DNA of 64,000 nucleotides from JBDTSW01 sp963797835 (GTDB lineage Bacteria > Actinomycetota > Thermoleophilia > Solirubrobacterales > 70-9): NCBI GenBank assembly GCA_963797835.1, contig CAWCRN010000026.1:310001-374000 (forward strand). Reading direction: 5' to 3'. Positions 16,692 to 26,655 of the stretch are shown here, in pieces. The position numbers and the translations under genes were made by a program. The notes beneath the pieces are model-generated. The model did not search any database, had not been told where the DNA came from, and worked only from the letters and a program-made list of their open reading frames with translations. Numbering within the stretch: position 1 is the stretch's first letter; every line of letters starts with the position of its first letter.

Positions 16692-17648
16692 ATGCCCAGC
16701 CGCATCGTCAGGGTCGGGGTAGTCGCCACAGCGGCGTCGCTCGCGCTCGCGGCGCCGGCGCCCGCCTATATGACGGATGTCGAGGATGTGATCGACCAGC
16801 ATCTCTCGACGTCGACCGCGACGCAGGACATCACCCTCGGCTGCCCCGGAACCAAGAGCCTCCTCGGCGTAGGGGCGAGCGCCTTCTTGGGGGCCGAGCT
16901 CGGCCTCTTCCAGGTGGGCACGATCGGCAACCAGGTCGACGGTTTCTTCGTCGAAGCGGCTGAGACCGATCCTCTCGAAACCAACTGGAGCCTCACCGGG
17001 CACGGCATCTGCGTCCAGGGCACCGCGACACCGCCGCCGCTCGGGGCCGCGGACAGCTACGTCAAGGCGGTGCGCGTCAAGCGCACCACCGGCTCGGAGA
17101 GCTCGGCGGACAAGGACCTGCTCGCGGAGTGTCCGGGCTCGCGGGTTCCGATCGCCGGCGGCGGTGGGATCCTCACCGAGAGGCCGAACAGGGGCGTGGC
17201 CTTCGAGGCGCTGATCCCGCCGGCCCAGCCGGCCGCATGGGGCGCCCGCGCCCATGAGACCGACCCCACCGATGCCGCCTGGAGGCTGAGCGCCGCCGTG
17301 ATCTGCGCGAACCTGTTCACGGAGACCGCGACGAGCGACTACGTCGGAGCGGGCACGCTGTTCACCTTCGAGGGGTCGTCCGCCGATTCAAGGCGTGTCA
17401 AGAGCGTCTCCGAGCGGTGCCCCGGGGACCTCTTTGCGGTTGGAGGGGGAGCGCTGATCCGCGACGCCGCGTTCGACTTCGTCGGCGACCCGGACGTGGT
17501 CCTAACCCGCTCGGAGCCGGCCAAGATCAATCATGGCAAGGCGAAGAGGTGGGTCGCGGAGGCGACTGAGATTGACCGCACCGACCTGGTGTGGAAGGTG
17601 GAAGCGCACGTGGTCTGCGTGCCCCTCGACGGCGGTCCGCCGGCTTAA
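16692..17648 (+). CDS. Secreted protein with repeated cysteine-containing modules
   Basis: A 318-residue protein with a clear signal peptide (MPSRIVRVGVVATAASLALA, then APAPAY). The mature part has three similar modules of the form C-P-(G)-x...GGG(A/I)...ETDPxxxxW...(V/I)C, for example ECPGSRVPIAGGGG and ETDPTDAAWRLSAAVIC. The paired cysteines suggest disulfides outside the cell. I do not recognise the family. An upstream ATG at 16680 is possible but would overlap the -10. Confidence 0.7.
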   Translation: MPSRIVRVGVVATAASLALAAPAPAYMTDVEDVIDQHLSTSTATQDITLGCPGTKSLLGVGASAFLGAELGLFQVGTIGNQVDGFFVEAAETDPLETNWSLTGHGICVQGTATPPPLGAADSYVKAVRVKRTTGSESSADKDLLAECPGSRVPIAGGGGILTERPNRGVAFEALIPPAQPAAWGARAHETDPTDAAWRLSAAVICANLFTETATSDYVGAGTLFTFEGSSADSRRVKSVSERCPGDLFAVGGGALIRDAAFDFVGDPDVVLTRSEPAKINHGKAKRWVAEATEIDRTDLVWKVEAHVVCVPLDGGPPA

Positions 17649-17722
17649 GCCCTCAGCGGCTCGGCCGAAGCGGTCCGCGGCACCCCTCAAGTCGGTCCCG
17701 CGATCCGCCGACGAACAGGACA

Positions 17723-18269
17723 TGGCGGATCACGCGCACGCCGTCTTCACCTCCGCGCACCTCTCGCGCAGCTTTCGCGCCGAGCGCAACGAGGCGCTCC
17801 ACCGTGTGCTGCGACGGCTGCCCGACGACTTCATCGTCGCGCTGATCGAGGGTCTCGAGGGCGCCGACGTGATCACGCCGGGGAGGCTGTTCGCCGGGGA
17901 GCGGGGCGGCTGCGCCGTCGGCGTCACCCTGCGTGCGCTCGACCCGGAGAGCTCATGGGCGATGGGTGATGTGGGGGCGCAGCCGGTCGGTGATCGGGTT
18001 CCGGCGGCGGCTTGCGAAGCGGGTCGGCCATCTCTATGCGCTCGAGCAGGTATTCGACCGCTCTGTGGAGCTCGCCCGCGCTCGCCATCCCCTCGGCCCC
18101 GGACGAGGTGGCCGGGGCGGTCGCCGCCTGGGTCGCCGCCGAGGCCCGGACGGAACTGGTCCTGCGCGAGATGCACTCGGAGTGGATGGACCGGGTGATG
18201 GAGCAGATCGCGGAACGCACGATGCCAAGCCGCCGCGAATGCACCGAGCCCGCCCTCTTCCCGGCGTAG
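17723..18269 (+). CDS. Conserved-looking hypothetical protein, broken by about two frameshifts
   Basis: Starts MADHAHAVFTSAHLSRSFRA and reads well to about 17945. The likely continuation (RWVMWGRSRSVIGFRRRLAK, then VFDRSVELARARHP) lies in a second frame, and the end (APDEVAGAVAAWVAAEARTE to the stop) in a third. Roughly 180 residues when joined, rich in Arg and Ala helices. No family recognised. It is convergent with the FG-GAP gene, whose stop is 2 bases away. Confidence 0.5.
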
Positions 18270-18273
18270 CGGA

Positions 18274-19406
18274 TTAGGGCTCGTTGAGCAGCACCGAGAT
18301 GTCGTCGTCGCCGGCGTTGGCGACCACCACATCGGGCCCGCTGGCGTTGTCGAAGCTGGCGACCGCGCTGCCGATCGGGAAGTCGCCGACGGCGTAGTCG
18401 TCCGGCATGTCGAAGCTGCCGTCGCCGTTGCCGGTCAGGAGCGACAGGTCGTCGTCGTCGGCGTTGGAGACGATCAGGTCGCGGGCGCCGTCGCCGTCGA
18501 AATCCCCCTCCTCGACGTAGAACGGATTGGCGCCGACCGGGAAGTTGTCCTCGTTGCCGAAGTCGCCGTTGCCCTCGCCGAGGCGGACCGAGACATCGTT
18601 GTCCATCGAGTTGGGCACGGCGAAGTCGTCGCCGCCGCCCGGGAGGAAATTGCCGAGGATGATCGAGAACGGGGCGTCGCCGACCGCCGAAGTCGTCGCG
18701 CGACCCGAAACGACCTCCGCCGCGGTTGAGCACGACTGAAACGTCGCCGTCCATGTCGTTGACCACGGCCAGGTCGAACCGCCCGTCGCCGTTGAAGTGC
18801 CCGGCCTCGACGGCCCGTGGGGTGTCGCCCACCTTGCGGTCCCCGACGCGCTCGAACTCCCCCGCCCCCCTGCCGAGCAGGATCGAGACGTCGTCGTCGT
18901 TGAAGTTCGCTACGGCGAGGTCGGCGCGCGGGCCGGAGTCGAGGCGGGCGCGAGCGATCGACCTGTGGGCTGGCGCCCACGTTGACGGTGCCGGCGTCGG
19001 TGAAGGTGCCATCCCCGTCGCCGAGCAGGATCGAGACGTTGTCGTCCATGCGGTTGACAACCGCCAGGTCGCGGTCGGAGTCGCCGTTGAACTTGCCGAC
19101 CACGATGTCCTGGGGCTCGTCCCCGACCGCGTAGTCGTCGTCGAGGTCGAAGTCCCCGGCGCCGTCGCCGAGCAGGATCGAGATGTCGTCGTCGCCCTTG
19201 TTCGCCACCGCGATGTCCCGGTTGCCATCGCCGTTGAACTCGCCCACCGCGACCGCCTCGGGCTGATCCCCGACGGCGAAGTCCGTGGCTGGCTCGAAGA
19301 CCGCCGCGTTGCCGACGGAGGGGGCAACGAGGAGCGCTAGGGTCGTGAACCCCAGGCTCGCGGCAGCCCTCAGCAGCAGCCCGCTCGCTTTGAACCTCTT
19401 CTGCAT
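18274..19406 (-). CDS. Secreted FG-GAP/VCBS repeat beta-propeller protein, two frameshifts
   Basis: A signal peptide (MQKRFKASGLLLRAAASLGF and following) leads into about seven repeats of roughly 46 residues. Each repeat carries DFxVGDxP, GxFNGDGxxDLAVAN and DDDxSILLGDGxGxF. The D-x-(N/D)-G-D loops are calcium-binding FG-GAP loops of integrin-like propellers. Frames change near 18965 and 18690, but the repeat pattern continues across both, so the intact protein would be about 377 residues. A cell-surface or secreted adhesion-like role is inferred. Confidence 0.8.
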
Positions 19407-19501
19407 GGCGCTAGCTTGACCGGTGCGGGACCACGGCGCTAGGGGCCTTGGGGTCGGTCCGTTGGCACCCGGCGTGTTGCCGCCTTCAGCCCAAGGGTAG
19501 G

Positions 19502-20155
19502 TCAAGCGGCCGTGGCGCGGGTGAGCATGGTCTCGAGCGCGTCGACCACCATCGGGTCCAGCTCGCGCCCCGCCGAGCCGTGCAGCGCGTCGAACGGGCG
19601 CCGGTGCGGATCGGCCGCAGTGCCGCCCTCGCGAGCCCCCTCCGTGAGCGCGGCGTAGCACGCGTACGCGGCGCGGGAGATCCGCGCCTGGAGCGGGATC
19701 GCCTCGCCCGCCAGGCCGTTCGGGCCGCCGCCGTCCCAGCGCTCGGCCCCAAGGCGGATCCACTCACACACGCGCTCGGGGATCCCGGCGCCTCGGGCCA
19801 GCTGCGCGCCCCACTCGTGGTGTGCCTCCACCTGGGCGCTCTCCTCCGGCGTGCGGCTCCACGCCGGCTTCGCCAGGACATCGGCCGGCACGTAGACCCG
19901 GCCGACGTCGTGGAGCTTCGCCGCCTCGCGCATCAGCTCGGCGCTCGGGCGCATCAGGCCCAGCTCCACGGCTGCGGCGAAGGCGTAGGCGGCCGCCGCC
20001 TCGCCGACCTCGCGCGAGCCCGGGAAGTGCGCGTCCAGGGCGTCGACGAGTGGCGCGCCACGCATGCGGAGCAGCGCGACGAGGCTCAGCTCGGAGGCGC
20101 CGTCGCCTTCGCTAGCCGCGGGCGAAGGGGCGTCGCTCGGGGGATCCAAGTTCAT
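19502..20155 (-). CDS. HD-GYP-like domain protein
   Basis: A 217-residue protein. It shows KLHDVGRVYVP (HD motif), HHEWGAQLARGAGI and ERWDGGGPNGLAGEAIPLQA, the last matching the HD-GYP motif WDGxGYPxGLxGxxIPL with P-N in place of Y-P. HD-GYP proteins hydrolyse cyclic di-GMP, and the altered motif makes activity uncertain. The start overlaps the end of the upstream gene by 44 bases, so the two are co-transcribed. Confidence 0.75.
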   Translation of the reverse strand: MNLDPPSDAPSPAASEGDGASELSLVALLRMRGAPLVDALDAHFPGSREVGEAAAAYAFAAAVELGLMRPSAELMREAAKLHDVGRVYVPADVLAKPAWSRTPEESAQVEAHHEWGAQLARGAGIPERVCEWIRLGAERWDGGGPNGLAGEAIPLQARISRAAYACYAALTEGAREGGTAADPHRRPFDALHGSAGRELDPMVVDALETMLTRATAA

Positions 20156-20483
20156 CGAGGAGCTCCTCCAGGGCGCTCAGCGCGGCAACCGGATTCGGGG
20201 CGGTGTGGTGTGCGGTGATCGAGACTGCGGTTCCGAACCCCTTCTCGGCCAGCTCGATCGCGATCCGCGCGTGCGCCGCGGCCCTCGCCGGGTCGCCGTT
20301 CCGGACCCGCCAGGCCAGGATGCGCTCCGGGTCGCGGTCGGTCACCTCCACGGGGATCGGCCGTTCCGCACCAAGCAGGCCACCCATCCAGGCCTCCATG
20401 CGGGCGAGGTCGTCGGCCAGCTCCCAGAGTTCCGGCGCGGACTTCACGAGCGTCCGCTGTGCCTTGGTCTCCATCCAGGGCAT
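20112..20483 (-). CDS. SRPBCC-like small protein
   Basis: A 123-residue protein starting MPWMETKAQRTLV. The pattern of VKSAPELWELADDLARMEAW followed by strands PIPVEVTDRDPERILAWRV and a long C-terminal helix suggests a START/SRPBCC ligand-binding fold (polyketide cyclase group). The resemblance is moderate. It overlaps and probably couples to the HD-GYP-like gene. A 22-base palindrome lies about 30 bases upstream of the start. Confidence 0.55.
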   Translation of the reverse strand: MPWMETKAQRTLVKSAPELWELADDLARMEAWMGGLLGAERPIPVEVTDRDPERILAWRVRNGDPARAAAHARIAIELAEKGFGTAVSITAHHTAPNPVAALSALEELLDELGSPERRPFARG

Positions 20484-20511
20484 GTTCGGCCGTCGAGGCG
20501 TGACTCCTTCC

Positions 20512-20533
20512 GCTTGCCATGGCCATGGCAAGC
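20512..20533. promoter_or_regulatory. Perfect 22-base palindrome
   Basis: Its centre is CCATGGCCATGG, flanked by GCTTG and CAAGC. It sits in the 99-base gap between the mutase stop and the SRPBCC-like gene. It may be an operator for the two-gene unit downstream. No T-tract supports a terminator role. Confidence 0.4.
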
Positions 20534-20582
20534 TACCCGGGCGGGGTGAACGACGCGCCGGGCTGGCTGGGCGGCCAGTCCG

Positions 20583-22244
20583 CTAGAAGAAGGCTCCGCC
20601 GCGGTACTCGCCGAAGACGTCGCGCATCGCGCCGCAGACCTCGCCGATCGACGCGTCCGCGGCGAGCGCCGCGCGGATCGGGTGCAGCAGGTTGCCCTCG
20701 CCGCGTGCCGCCTCGCGCAGCTCCTCGAGCCTGGCCTCGACGCCGGCCTGGTCGCGATCAGCCTTGAACTTCGCCAGGCGTTCGACCTGGCGGCGCTCGG
20801 CCTCGGGATCGACCTTGAGGATGTCGACGTCGTCGATCTGGTCGGTGACGTACTTGTTGACGCCCACGATGACGTCCTGGCCCGAGCGGTAGCGCTCGTG
20901 GTAGGACGCAGCCGACTCCTCGATCTCCTTCTGGATGAACTCGAGCGCCTCGGTCGACCCGCCCAGCTCGTCCACCTTGCCGATCAGCTCCCAAGAGCGC
21001 GCCTCGATCTCATCGGTGAGCGACTCGACGAAGTAGGAGCCCGCGAACGGGTCGACCGAGTCGGCCGCGCCGGATTCGTGCGCGATCACCTGCTGGGTGC
21101 GCAGGGCGATCCGGGCCGAGCGCTCGGTCGGCAGCGCCAGCGCCTCGTCGAAGCCGTTCGTGTGCAGCGACTGGGTGCCGCCGCAGACGGCGGCGAAGCC
21201 CTGGAGGGCGACCCGGATGATGTTCACCTCCGGCTGCTGGGCCTGGAGCGTCACCCCGCCCGTCTGGGTGTGGAACCGGATCATCTGCGAGCGCTCCTCG
21301 GTCGCGCCGAACTCCTCGCGCATGATCCGCGCCCACATCCGCCGCACGGCGCGGAACTTGGCGATCTCCTGGAAGACGTTGTTGTGGCAGTTGAAGAAGA
21401 AGGCGAGGCGGGGGGCGAAGTCGTCGATGTCGAGGCCGCGGTCGAGCGCCGCCTGCACGTAGGCCTTGGCGTTGGCGAGGGTGAACGCCACCTCCTGCAC
21501 CGCCGAGCAGCCCTTCTCGCGGATGTGGTAGCCGGAGATCGAGATCGTGTTCCACTTCGGGACCCGCTCGGCGCAGTACTCGAAGATGTCGGTGGTGAGC
21601 CGCATCGTCGGCTCCGGCGGGTAGATGTAGTTGCCGCGGGCGACGTACTCCTTCAGCACGTCGTTCTGGACGGTCCCGCGGAGCTGCGCCGCCTCTGTGC
21701 CCTGCTCCTCTCCCACCAGCTCGTAGAGCAGCAACAGGATCGCGGCCGGCGCGTTGATCGTCATCGACGTCGAGACCTGGTCCAGCGGGATCTGCTCGAA
21801 ACAGATCCGCATGTCCTCGATCGTGTCGATCGGGACCCCGGTGCGGCCGACTTCGCCCGCGCAGAGCGGGTCGTCGGAGTCGCGCCCCAGCTGGGTCGGA
21901 AGGTCGAACGCCATCGAGAGGCCGGTCGAGCCGTGCTCGATCAGGTAGCGGTAGCGCTCGTTCGTGTCCTCGGGGCTCGAGAAGCCCGCGTACTGGCGCA
22001 TCGTCCAGAGCCGGTCGCGGTACATCCGCTCGTGGATGCCGCGCGTGAACGGGTACGAGCCCGGCTCGCCCAGGCGCTCGGCGAGGCCGGGCGCGACGTC
22101 CGAGTCGTCGTAGAGCGCCTCGATCTCGATGCCCGAGTCGGTGAAGACGCGCTCGTCGTCCGGCCCCACGACGGGGGCGATGTAGCGGTCGGTGTCGTCG
22201 TCCGTGCCGTCTGGGCGCGGCACGTCAGCGGGGCGGGTCGCCAT
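20583..22244 (-). CDS. Methylmalonyl-CoA mutase large-subunit catalytic domain
   Basis: A 553-residue TIM-barrel subunit. Tyr85 in RQYAGFS and Arg203 in EYVARGNYIYPPEPT sit 118 residues apart, exactly the spacing of the catalytic Tyr89 and Arg207 of methylmalonyl-CoA mutase. Isobutyryl-CoA mutases have Phe and Gln at these places. Other motifs are GLSMAFDLPTQLGRDSDDP, SISGYHIREKG and HTQTGGVTLQAQQPEVN. No cobalamin-binding domain is present, so it needs a separate B12 subunit not encoded in this window. Converts methylmalonyl-CoA to succinyl-CoA, linking to the carboxylase at 15 kb. Confidence 0.9.
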   Translation of the reverse strand: MATRPADVPRPDGTDDDTDRYIAPVVGPDDERVFTDSGIEIEALYDDSDVAPGLAERLGEPGSYPFTRGIHERMYRDRLWTMRQYAGFSSPEDTNERYRYLIEHGSTGLSMAFDLPTQLGRDSDDPLCAGEVGRTGVPIDTIEDMRICFEQIPLDQVSTSMTINAPAAILLLLYELVGEEQGTEAAQLRGTVQNDVLKEYVARGNYIYPPEPTMRLTTDIFEYCAERVPKWNTISISGYHIREKGCSAVQEVAFTLANAKAYVQAALDRGLDIDDFAPRLAFFFNCHNNVFQEIAKFRAVRRMWARIMREEFGATEERSQMIRFHTQTGGVTLQAQQPEVNIIRVALQGFAAVCGGTQSLHTNGFDEALALPTERSARIALRTQQVIAHESGAADSVDPFAGSYFVESLTDEIEARSWELIGKVDELGGSTEALEFIQKEIEESAASYHERYRSGQDVIVGVNKYVTDQIDDVDILKVDPEAERRQVERLAKFKADRDQAGVEARLEELREAARGEGNLLHPIRAALAADASIGEVCGAMRDVFGEYRGGAFF

Positions 22245-22270
22245 CTGAAGAGAGGATACGTCCAGGGGCG

Positions 22271-23197
22271 CTAGACGCTGTCCACCGAGAAGGTGTCGCA
22301 GGCGGCCGGATCGCCCGATTCGTAGCCGTTTTCGAACCAGGTGCGCCGCTGCTCGGCGGAGCCGTGGGTGAAGGAGTCGGGGTCGATCCGTTGCCCGGCC
22401 TGCTCGGCCAGACGGTCGTCGCCCACCGCCTCCGACGCCGTGAACGCCTCGTCCAGGTCGCCGGGCTCCAGCGCGCCCTCCTCGAACACCGTGGCGGCCC
22501 AGACGCCCGCGTAGCAGTCGGCCTGAAGCTCCGTCCGGACCGACAGCTCGTTCGCGTCGCCCGGGTTCGACGACTCCAAGCGCGAGACCTGGTCGTTGGT
22601 GCCGGTCAGGTTCTGGACGTGATGGCCCATCTCGTGGGCGATCACGTAGGCCCAGGCGAAGTCGCCCGAGGCGCCGAGCTGGCGCTGCATGTCCTCGTAG
22701 AAGGTGAGGTCGATGTACACGCGGCCGTCGGCGGGGCAGTAGAACGGGCCGACCGCCGAGCTGGCGCTGCCGCAGCCCTGGGTTGAGACCGCGCCCGAGT
22801 AGAGCACGAGCTCCGCGTTCTGGTAGGGGTCGCCGCTCTCTTCGAAGCTGCCGTCCCAGGTGTCCTGGGCGTCGTTGAAGACGTAGGCGGAGAAGTCGCG
22901 CAGCTCGCGATCGGGGTCCTGGTCGGGCGGGAGCGGGTCGGGGTTCGACGCCCCGGGGGCCTGCCCGCCCCCGAGCAGGATCTGGCCGATGTCGAAGCCG
23001 CCGGCGCCTCCGCCTCCGCCGAAGACCTGAATCGCGAGCACGATCAGGACGACGACCACCCCGGCCCCGCCGCCGATGCTGCCGAGCCCACCCGGGATCG
23101 AGAGCCCGCCCGGCCCGGCGGCGCGCCCGCCCCCCGAGCCCGCGCCGCGAATGTCGATCACGTCCTTGTCCGAGGACTTTCCGCGCTTCCACTTCAT
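22271..23197 (-). CDS. Neutral zinc metallopeptidase (YpfJ family)
   Basis: A 308-residue protein. It has a Gly-rich basic N-terminus and one membrane helix (VVVVLIVLAIQVFGG). The lumenal domain carries the zinc motif AYVIAHEMGHHVQN, with RTELQADCYAGVWAA and a terminal HGSAEQRRTWFENGY. This is the PF04228 family, an anchored extracytoplasmic peptidase of unknown substrate. Its ATG overlaps the stop of the glycosyltransferase gene upstream on the same strand (ATGA). Confidence 0.9.
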   Translation of the reverse strand: MKWKRGKSSDKDVIDIRGAGSGGGRAAGPGGLSIPGGLGSIGGGAGVVVVLIVLAIQVFGGGGGAGGFDIGQILLGGGQAPGASNPDPLPPDQDPDRELRDFSAYVFNDAQDTWDGSFEESGDPYQNAELVLYSGAVSTQGCGSASSAVGPFYCPADGRVYIDLTFYEDMQRQLGASGDFAWAYVIAHEMGHHVQNLTGTNDQVSRLESSNPGDANELSVRTELQADCYAGVWAATVFEEGALEPGDLDEAFTASEAVGDDRLAEQAGQRIDPDSFTHGSAEQRRTWFENGYESGDPAACDTFSVDSV

Positions 23198-24428
23198 CTG
23201 CCGATCGCCCTTTCTACCGCTTCAGCGAGGCGCTCGGCCGGCGCCGGGTACGTGTAGCGCGCGATCGCCTCGGCCGCTGGAGGGTCGGGCGGCCCCGCGG
23301 CGAGGCGCGCGAGCGCGGCCGCTATCGCCTCGGGGTCGTCGGCGCGAACCGCCTCGGCGCCCACCTCCTCGACGATCCTGCCCGCCTCCGTGCCCGCCGC
23401 CAGCGCGAGGATGGGCCGGCCCGACGCCAGGTACTCGAACAGCTTGATGTTGAGGAGCTGCGAGCGGGTCGGCTGCGCGATCAGGAGCAGCGCGTCGGCG
23501 TGCCGCTGGAGGGCGAGCGCGGCCGCGCGCGGGTGGCTTCCGGCGAGCACGATGCGGGCCGGCGAGACGTCCCGGGACATGAGGCGCGCCTCCTCCTCGG
23601 TGAGCGGCCCGGCGATCACGACCTCCAGCCGCCCGGCCGCCTTGGGGTCGGCCGCGGCCAGCCGCCCGAGCGCCTCGACCAGCGGGCGCGGGTCGCGACC
23701 GTACGTTCCGAAGCGGCCGGTGTAGAGCAGCGAGACGCGCTCGGGGTCGAGGACCTCCGGCAGCTCGCCCTCCGCAGGCGCCGTCTCCGGGTCCCACCCA
23801 TTCGTGATCACCAGCGGGTCGGCGATGCCGCGCCGGCGCAGGTCGGCGGCCGCGGGCTCGGACACGCAGACCACCACGTCGGCGCCGCCGAGCCAGCGGC
23901 GCTCGAGGCGGCGGTCGAGCGCACGCTGGGCGCGCGGTGGGGAAGTCGGGCCGAAGCTGCTCGAAGGTCCAGGCGTCGCGGACGTCGGCGACCCAGGGGA
24001 CGCCGCGCCGTCGCAGCGCCATCCCGACCGCATGCGCCGACTCCGGCGGGGAGGTGGTGATCACGCAGTCGAACCGCCGCCGGCGGTTGAGCGCCAGGGC
24101 CCGCGAACGGGCGAACGGCGCCCAGGCCACCGCGAGCGGCTCGGGGACGATCACGCGGCTGAGCGGATGCGGCCTGCCCCCGTAGGTGTCGGCGTCGAAC
24201 AGGCCGCCCACGGTGTCCCGGCCCGCGCGACGCGCCCGCCACAGCTGGAGGTCGCGGGTGCGGTGGGTCGAGGGGTCGTCGTCGCTGCCATAGGCGGAGG
24301 TGGTCAGCACCTCGACCTCGTGCCCCAGGCGGCGCAGGTACTTGGCCATCGCCGCCGGGCCGAAGCGCGCCGGTGTCGCGCCCAGGCGGGTAGAAGTAGG
24401 AGACCAGCAGGATCCGCCGCCCGGTCAT
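23194..24428 (-). CDS. GT4-type glycosyltransferase, two frameshifts
   Basis: It starts MTGRRILLVSYFYPPGRDTG at 24428 and resumes in other frames as AKYLRRLGHEVEVLTTSAYG (break near 24375) and ALDRRLERRWLGGADVVVCV (break near 23935). The C-terminal half has ITNGWDPETAP, SLLYTGRFGTYGRD and LFEYLASGRPILALA, the EX7E-like donor-site region of GT-B enzymes. Joined length is about 410 residues. Its start overlaps the stop of the next glycosyltransferase (ATGA). It probably builds a cell-surface glycan with its neighbours. Confidence 0.8.
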
Positions 24429-25606
24429 CGCGCGAGCTTCTCCCGCCGCGCCTCGATCGCCTCCGCGTAGGCCCGGTCCATCCGCTCGACGAGCCGCCGC
24501 CAGCTCCACTCGGCCTCGGCCTTGGCCCGCCCGGCCGCGCCCATGCTCTCGCGCTGCGCCGGGGTCGGCGGCCAGCTCGTCGAGGGCCGCGGCGACGGCA
24601 GCCACGTCCCCCTGCGCCACCAGCCGGCCGGTCGCCTGGTCCACCACCGCACGCACTCCCGGGTAGTCGCTGGCGATCACCGGCAGCCCGCACGCCATCG
24701 CCTCGATCAGGACGATCCCGAACGACTCCGGCGGCTCGGTGGTGAGCAGGAAGAGGTCGGCGGCGCGCAGCACAGCGCGGCAGCTCGGCGTGGGGCACCG
24801 CCCCGAGGAAGTGGACGCGATCGCCAACCCCGGCCTCAGCGGCCTTGGTGCGAAACCCCTCGAGCAGCTCGCCGCCGCCGGCGACGATCAGGTGGACGTC
24901 GGCCTGCGCCCGCGCGAGCCCCTCGATCGCCACGTCCAGCCGCTTGAAGTGGTGGGCGCGGTCCAGCGTCGCGACGAACGCGGCCACGGTTGCGTCCGGG
25001 CCGATCCCGAGCTCGTCGCGCATCCCGGCGTCCGGGGCCGGGCGCGAACATCGCCGGTGTCGACGCCGTTGGGCATCACGATCAGCTTCTCCGGGTCCCG
25101 CCCGCGGGCCCGGCGCAGATAGGAGACGGAGTCGGCGTGGTCGAGCGACAGCACGCAGACCCGGTCGGCCGCGCGGATCAGGGCCGGGGCCACGGTGTGC
25201 TCGTAGGCCTCGAAGGCCGCGCCCCGCGCCCCCCCGGCGACCAGCCTGTTCTTGTAGTGGACGACGAGCGCCTGGCCGCGCGCCGAGCGCCGCGAGCGCC
25301 CGAGCAGGGTCAGCTCGGCGCCGAAGATGAACGGGTAGTGGACGTGGATCACGTCGAACCCCTCGATCCGCGCCAGCGACGGGATCAGGGGCGCGTTGCC
25401 GTAGGCGAAGGCGGGCTCGATCCGGTGGACCTCGACACCCTCCGGGGTCGGGCGCCTCGCCCTCGGCGCGGGGCGGTGAAGACCTCGACGTGGTGCCCGC
25501 GCCCGGCCTGCTCGCGGGCGAACCGGAAGGCGGTGTTGCCGGCCCCGCCGCGGTAGGGCGGGAAGGTGGCCGTGAGATGGGCGATCCGGAGCGGTTCGAT
25601 GCTCAG
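24425..25606 (-). CDS. GT4-type glycosyltransferase, about four frameshifts
   Basis: Segments in order are IAHLTATFPPYRGGAGNTAF, VIHVHYPFIFGAELTLLG, KLIVMPNGVDTGDV, DELGIGPDATVAAFVATLDR, HLIVAGGGELLEGF, ESFGIVLIEAMACGLPVIAS and a helical end. They read in changing frames, with breaks near 25460, 25045, 24780 and 24570. All canonical GT-B/GT4 elements are present, including the E-x7-E site in PESFGIVLIEAMACGLP. The start is unclear. Homology reaches a CTG at 25606 that overlaps the TGA of the decarboxylase gene. Confidence 0.75.
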
Positions 25607-26551
25607 CGCGCTGAGGCCGACGAGCTTCTCGCGCCGGCGGCGTCGATCGTCATCCGCAGCCCGTCGCGCAGCCCAACCTCGGGCTCCCACCCCAGGAGCT
25701 GGCGGGCCCGGGTGATGTCGGGCTGGCGGACCTGCGGGTCGTCGACGGGGAGGGCCTCGAAGACGACCTCCGAGCTCGACTCGGTCACCTCGATCACCGC
25801 CTCCGCCAGCTCCAGCAGGGTGAACTCGTCGGGGTTGCCGACGTTGACCGGCATGTGCACGTCCGACTCAGCCATCGCGATGTAGCCGCGGATCTGGTCG
25901 TCCACGTAGCAGAAGCTCCGCGTCTGGCTGCCGTCGCCGAAGACCGTGAGCGGCTTCGCCTGAAGTGCCTGGCGGAGGAAGGTCGGGATCGCGCGGCCGT
26001 CGTGGGGTCTCATCCTCGACCCGTACGAGTTGAACGTCCGAACGATCGCCGGTGTCCACCCCCTGCTGGCGGTGGTAGGCCATAGTCAGCGCCTCGGCGT
26101 AGCGCTTGGCCTCGTCGTAGACGCCGCGGGGGCCGATCGGGTTGACGTGGCCCCAGTAGTCCTCGGGCTGCGGATGGACCTGGGGGTCGCCGTAGACCTC
26201 GGAGGTCGAGGCGAGCACGAAGCGGGCGCGCTTCAGCTTCGCCAGGCCCAGCATGTGGTGGGTGCCGTAGGAGCCGACCTTCAGCGTGTGGAGCGGCAGG
26301 CGCAGGTAGTCGATCGGGCTCGCGGGCGAGGCCAGGTGGTAGACGAAGTCGACCGGCTCGTCGACGAACAGCGGCTCGGTCAGGTCGTGGAGGACGAACA
26401 TGAAGCGCTCGTCCTCGATGTGGTCGACGTTCTCGAGCGAGCCCGTGTCGAGGTTGTCGACGCACAGCACGCGGTGTCCGTCGCGGAGCAGCGCGTCGCA
26501 CAGGTGCGACCCGAGGAAGCCGGCTCCTCCAGTGACGATGCAGGTACTCAT
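25603..26551 (-). CDS. UDP-glucuronate decarboxylase (UDP-xylose synthase) type SDR, frameshifted
   Basis: The N-terminal part has the NAD motif TGGAGFLGSHLCD, HLASPASPIDYLRLP, STSEVYGDPQVHPQPEDYWG and the catalytic YDEAKRYAE. These are the Uxs-specific signatures. After RQQGVDT the frame shifts (about 26050-26010), and the conserved SRMRPHDGRAIPTFLRQAL, FCYVDDQIRGY and VGNPDEFTLLELA follow. Joined length is about 316 residues, normal for Uxs. It makes UDP-xylose for the two glycosyltransferases in the same overlapping operon. Confidence 0.85.
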
Positions 26552-26655
26552 CGCGGGGCCGAGGATACCGGCGCCGAGGTGGCCGATCGCGACCTCGGAC
26601 GGCCCTGCAGGGCGGTACCCGGGGCGCCGATCGGGGCGCCGGGGTTGTCCCGCGC

